NCBI GenBank assembly: GCA_002426575.1
Contig: DIRE01000042.1
Span: 51,051 to 66,137 of the forward strand
Length of the DNA: 15,087 nt
DNA from: Clostridiaceae bacterium UBA5444
Lineage (GTDB): Bacteria > Bacillota > Clostridia > Clostridiales > Oxobacteraceae
Reading direction: 5' to 3'
In this document: piece by piece, positions 13,588 to 15,087 of the stretch
Numbering within the stretch: position 1 is the stretch's first letter
Layout: every line of letters starts with the position of its first letter
Notes under the pieces: generated by a model
What the model was told of the DNA's origin: nothing
The model's database searches: none
The model's input: the letters and a program-made list of their open reading frames with translations, nothing else
Translations under genes and position numbers: made by a program

Positions 13588-13662
13588 ATTTATAGGAAGA
13601 CTTTGAGATTCTTATATTGATAGGACTTCAAATTAAATACATTATACAAGGGGGTATAAAAT

Positions 13663-15087
13663 GTGAATGTAGATAATTTAGCTGTAAATACTATAAGAGT
13701 TCTTTCAGCAGAGGCTGTAGAGAAAGCAAATTCAGGGCATCCTGGAATGCCTCTTGGTGCTGCACCTATGGCTTATACTTTGTGGGCAAAACAGATGAAA
13801 CATAATCCTAAAAACTCAAAATGGGAAGATAGGGATAGGTTTGTTTTATCAGCAGGGCATGGATCCATGCTTATATATTCTCTTCTTCATATCTTTGGAT
13901 ATGATGTAACTATTGAGGACATTAAAAACTTTAGACAGTATGGAAGCAAGACACCAGGGCATCCTGAGTACAATCATACAGACGGGGTTGAAACTACGAC
14001 TGGACCTTTAGGACAAGGAGTCTGTAATGCAGTGGGGATGGCTATTGCTGAGGAATATCTGGCAGAGAAGTTTAATAGGCCAAATTTTAATGTTGTTGAC
14101 CATTATACCTATGCAATAGTAGGCGATGGATGTTTAATGGAAGGTATATCTGGGGAGGCATCTTCACTTGCAGGTACATTAGGACTTGGTAAGCTTATAG
14201 TACTTTACGATTCAAATAATATTTCTATTGAGGGAAATACAGATATTGCATTTAGAGAAGATGTTGAAAAGAGATATGAAGCCTATGGATGGCAAACAAT
14301 AGAGGTGGAAGACGGTAATGACATTCAATCTATAAATTCTGCTATAGAAGAGGCTAAAAAGGAAAATAAAAAGCCAACCATTATAATTGTTAAGACTACA
14401 ATTGGCTATGGTTGCACTGCAAAACAAGGTACGGCATCTGCTCATGGAGAACCCTTAGGTGCAGATAATTTAGCCCAATTAAAAGATAATTTAGGATGGA
14501 GTTATGACCCATTTACTGTACCAGAAGAAGTTAAGGAACACATTAAAGAATTCCAAAAGGAGGCAGATGTCAAAGAAAAAGCTTGGAACAACTTATTTGA
14601 AAGCTATAAAAAAGAATATCCGCACCTTGCAAAAGAGTGGGATATTTGGTATGACCGAAACATAAATATGGATCTTTTAGATGATGATAGCTTTTGGAAG
14701 TTTGAAAAACCAATTGCAACAAGAGAGGCTTCAGGAATATTAATAAATAGATTAGCAAATATAATTCCAAACTTAATCGGAGGATCAGCAGACCTTTCAC
14801 CTTCAAACAAAACATATATGAAAGATAGGGGAGATTTCTCAGCAGGGAATAGATCAGGTGCAAATCTTCACTTTGGAGTACGAGAGCATGCCATGGCTGC
14901 AATCATAAATGGCATATACCTTCATGGAGGGCTTAGAGTATTTGGGGCAACATTCTTATCATTTAGCGACTACATGAAAGGTGCAATGAGGCTTTCATCT
15001 TTAATGAAATTGCCAATAACCTATGTCCTAACTCACGATAGTATAGGAGTTGGAGAAGATGGACCTACTCATCAACCAGTAGAACAA
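13663..15087 (+). CDS. tkt: transketolase, N-terminal 475 codons (runs off window)
   Basis: Transketolase is the thiamine-diphosphate enzyme of the pentose phosphate pathway. It moves two-carbon units from ketose to aldose sugar phosphates, linking fructose-6-phosphate and glyceraldehyde-3-phosphate to pentose and erythrose phosphates. The cofactor domain shows ANSGHPGMPLGAAP (His 26), GPLGQG (113-118) and the GDG...NN thiamine-diphosphate motif (GDG 153-155, NN 184-185). The second domain begins near residue 345 and shows GSADLSPSN, the catalytic glutamate region VREHAM (R407-E408-H409) and LTHDSIGVGEDGPTHQPVEQ at the window end. A full enzyme has about 660 residues, so some 190 are missing. 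The start is GTG 13663 behind AAGGGGGT; an overlapping ATG at 13661 is out of frame and stops at once. It is not preceded by other pentose-phosphate genes here. Confidence 0.95.
   Translation, partial: MNVDNLAVNTIRVLSAEAVEKANSGHPGMPLGAAPMAYTLWAKQMKHNPKNSKWEDRDRFVLSAGHGSMLIYSLLHIFGYDVTIEDIKNFRQYGSKTPGHPEYNHTDGVETTTGPLGQGVCNAVGMAIAEEYLAEKFNRPNFNVVDHYTYAIVGDGCLMEGISGEASSLAGTLGLGKLIVLYDSNNISIEGNTDIAFREDVEKRYEAYGWQTIEVEDGNDIQSINSAIEEAKKENKKPTIIIVKTTIGYGCTAKQGTASAHGEPLGADNLAQLKDNLGWSYDPFTVPEEVKEHIKEFQKEADVKEKAWNNLFESYKKEYPHLAKEWDIWYDRNINMDLLDDDSFWKFEKPIATREASGILINRLANIIPNLIGGSADLSPSNKTYMKDRGDFSAGNRSGANLHFGVREHAMAAIINGIYLHGGLRVFGATFLSFSDYMKGAMRLSSLMKLPITYVLTHDSIGVGEDGPTHQPVEQ

Noticed and set aside
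13617..13647. Promoter TTGATA with TTATAC just before tkt
   Set aside because: Spacing is 19 bp and the implied start would fall within or beyond the ribosome site at 13649-13656.
13661..13666. ATG start for tkt at 13661
   Set aside because: This ATG is followed at once by TGA and is out of the tkt frame; the GTG at 13663 opens the correct frame.

Overview
The window comes from an AT-rich, endospore-forming member of the Firmicutes, most likely a Clostridium-type anaerobe. Support for this is sigG, a ymxH-type sporulation gene and spoIVA within 12 kb, strong AGGAGG-type ribosome sites, heavy ATA/AGA/TTA codon use and several TTG/GTG starts. The species cannot be named from the sequence alone.

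Layout. On the minus strand, sigG (139-912) ends in a bidirectional hairpin terminator. On the plus strand follow ymxH/ylmC (1128-1394) and nrdR (1714-2169); nrdR has a good sigma-A promoter and a 108-bp MITE-like imperfect palindrome in its leader. A second, cut-off copy of that repeat lies in inverted orientation at the left window edge, so the two bracket sigG-ymxH. The gap 2170-2641 holds a terminator, a perfect 14-bp hairpin, a 7-bp tandem repeat and a decayed C-terminal end of a PhoR-like histidine kinase. prsW (2642-3331) closes this part with its own terminator.

The centre is a phosphate operon in an unusual order: pstB, pstC, pstA, pstS, phoU (3492-7704). PhoP-box-like hexamers with an exact 11-bp period lie upstream of pstB and again upstream of pstS. 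pstA carries an in-frame TGA (5882-5884) where related proteins, as I recall them, have tryptophan; the same frame continues for 48 more recognisable codons. With the kinase relic, this suggests either decay of phosphate uptake and sensing in this strain, or a sequencing error at one base.

Next come a DUF512 PDZ/radical-SAM protein of unknown function and the ribosome-assembly GTPase gene der, probably one operon, then spoIVA, the spore-coat base ATPase. After spoIVA's terminator the character changes. A tRNA-Pro(GGG) gene has its own promoter and a perfect 16-bp palindrome as its leader. It is followed by a visibly GC-richer module with an XRE-family regulator carrying a helical-repeat C-terminus, which looks horizontally acquired. 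The window ends inside a transketolase gene (tkt, first 475 codons).

How the genes connect: sigG, ymxH and spoIVA serve sporulation; PstSCAB imports phosphate and PhoU signals its status; nrdR represses ribonucleotide reductase genes; der and tkt are housekeeping. I found no CRISPR array, intact insertion sequence or replication origin. The observations I rank highest are the pstA TGA, the kinase relic, the bracketing MITE-like repeats and the tRNA/XRE module.
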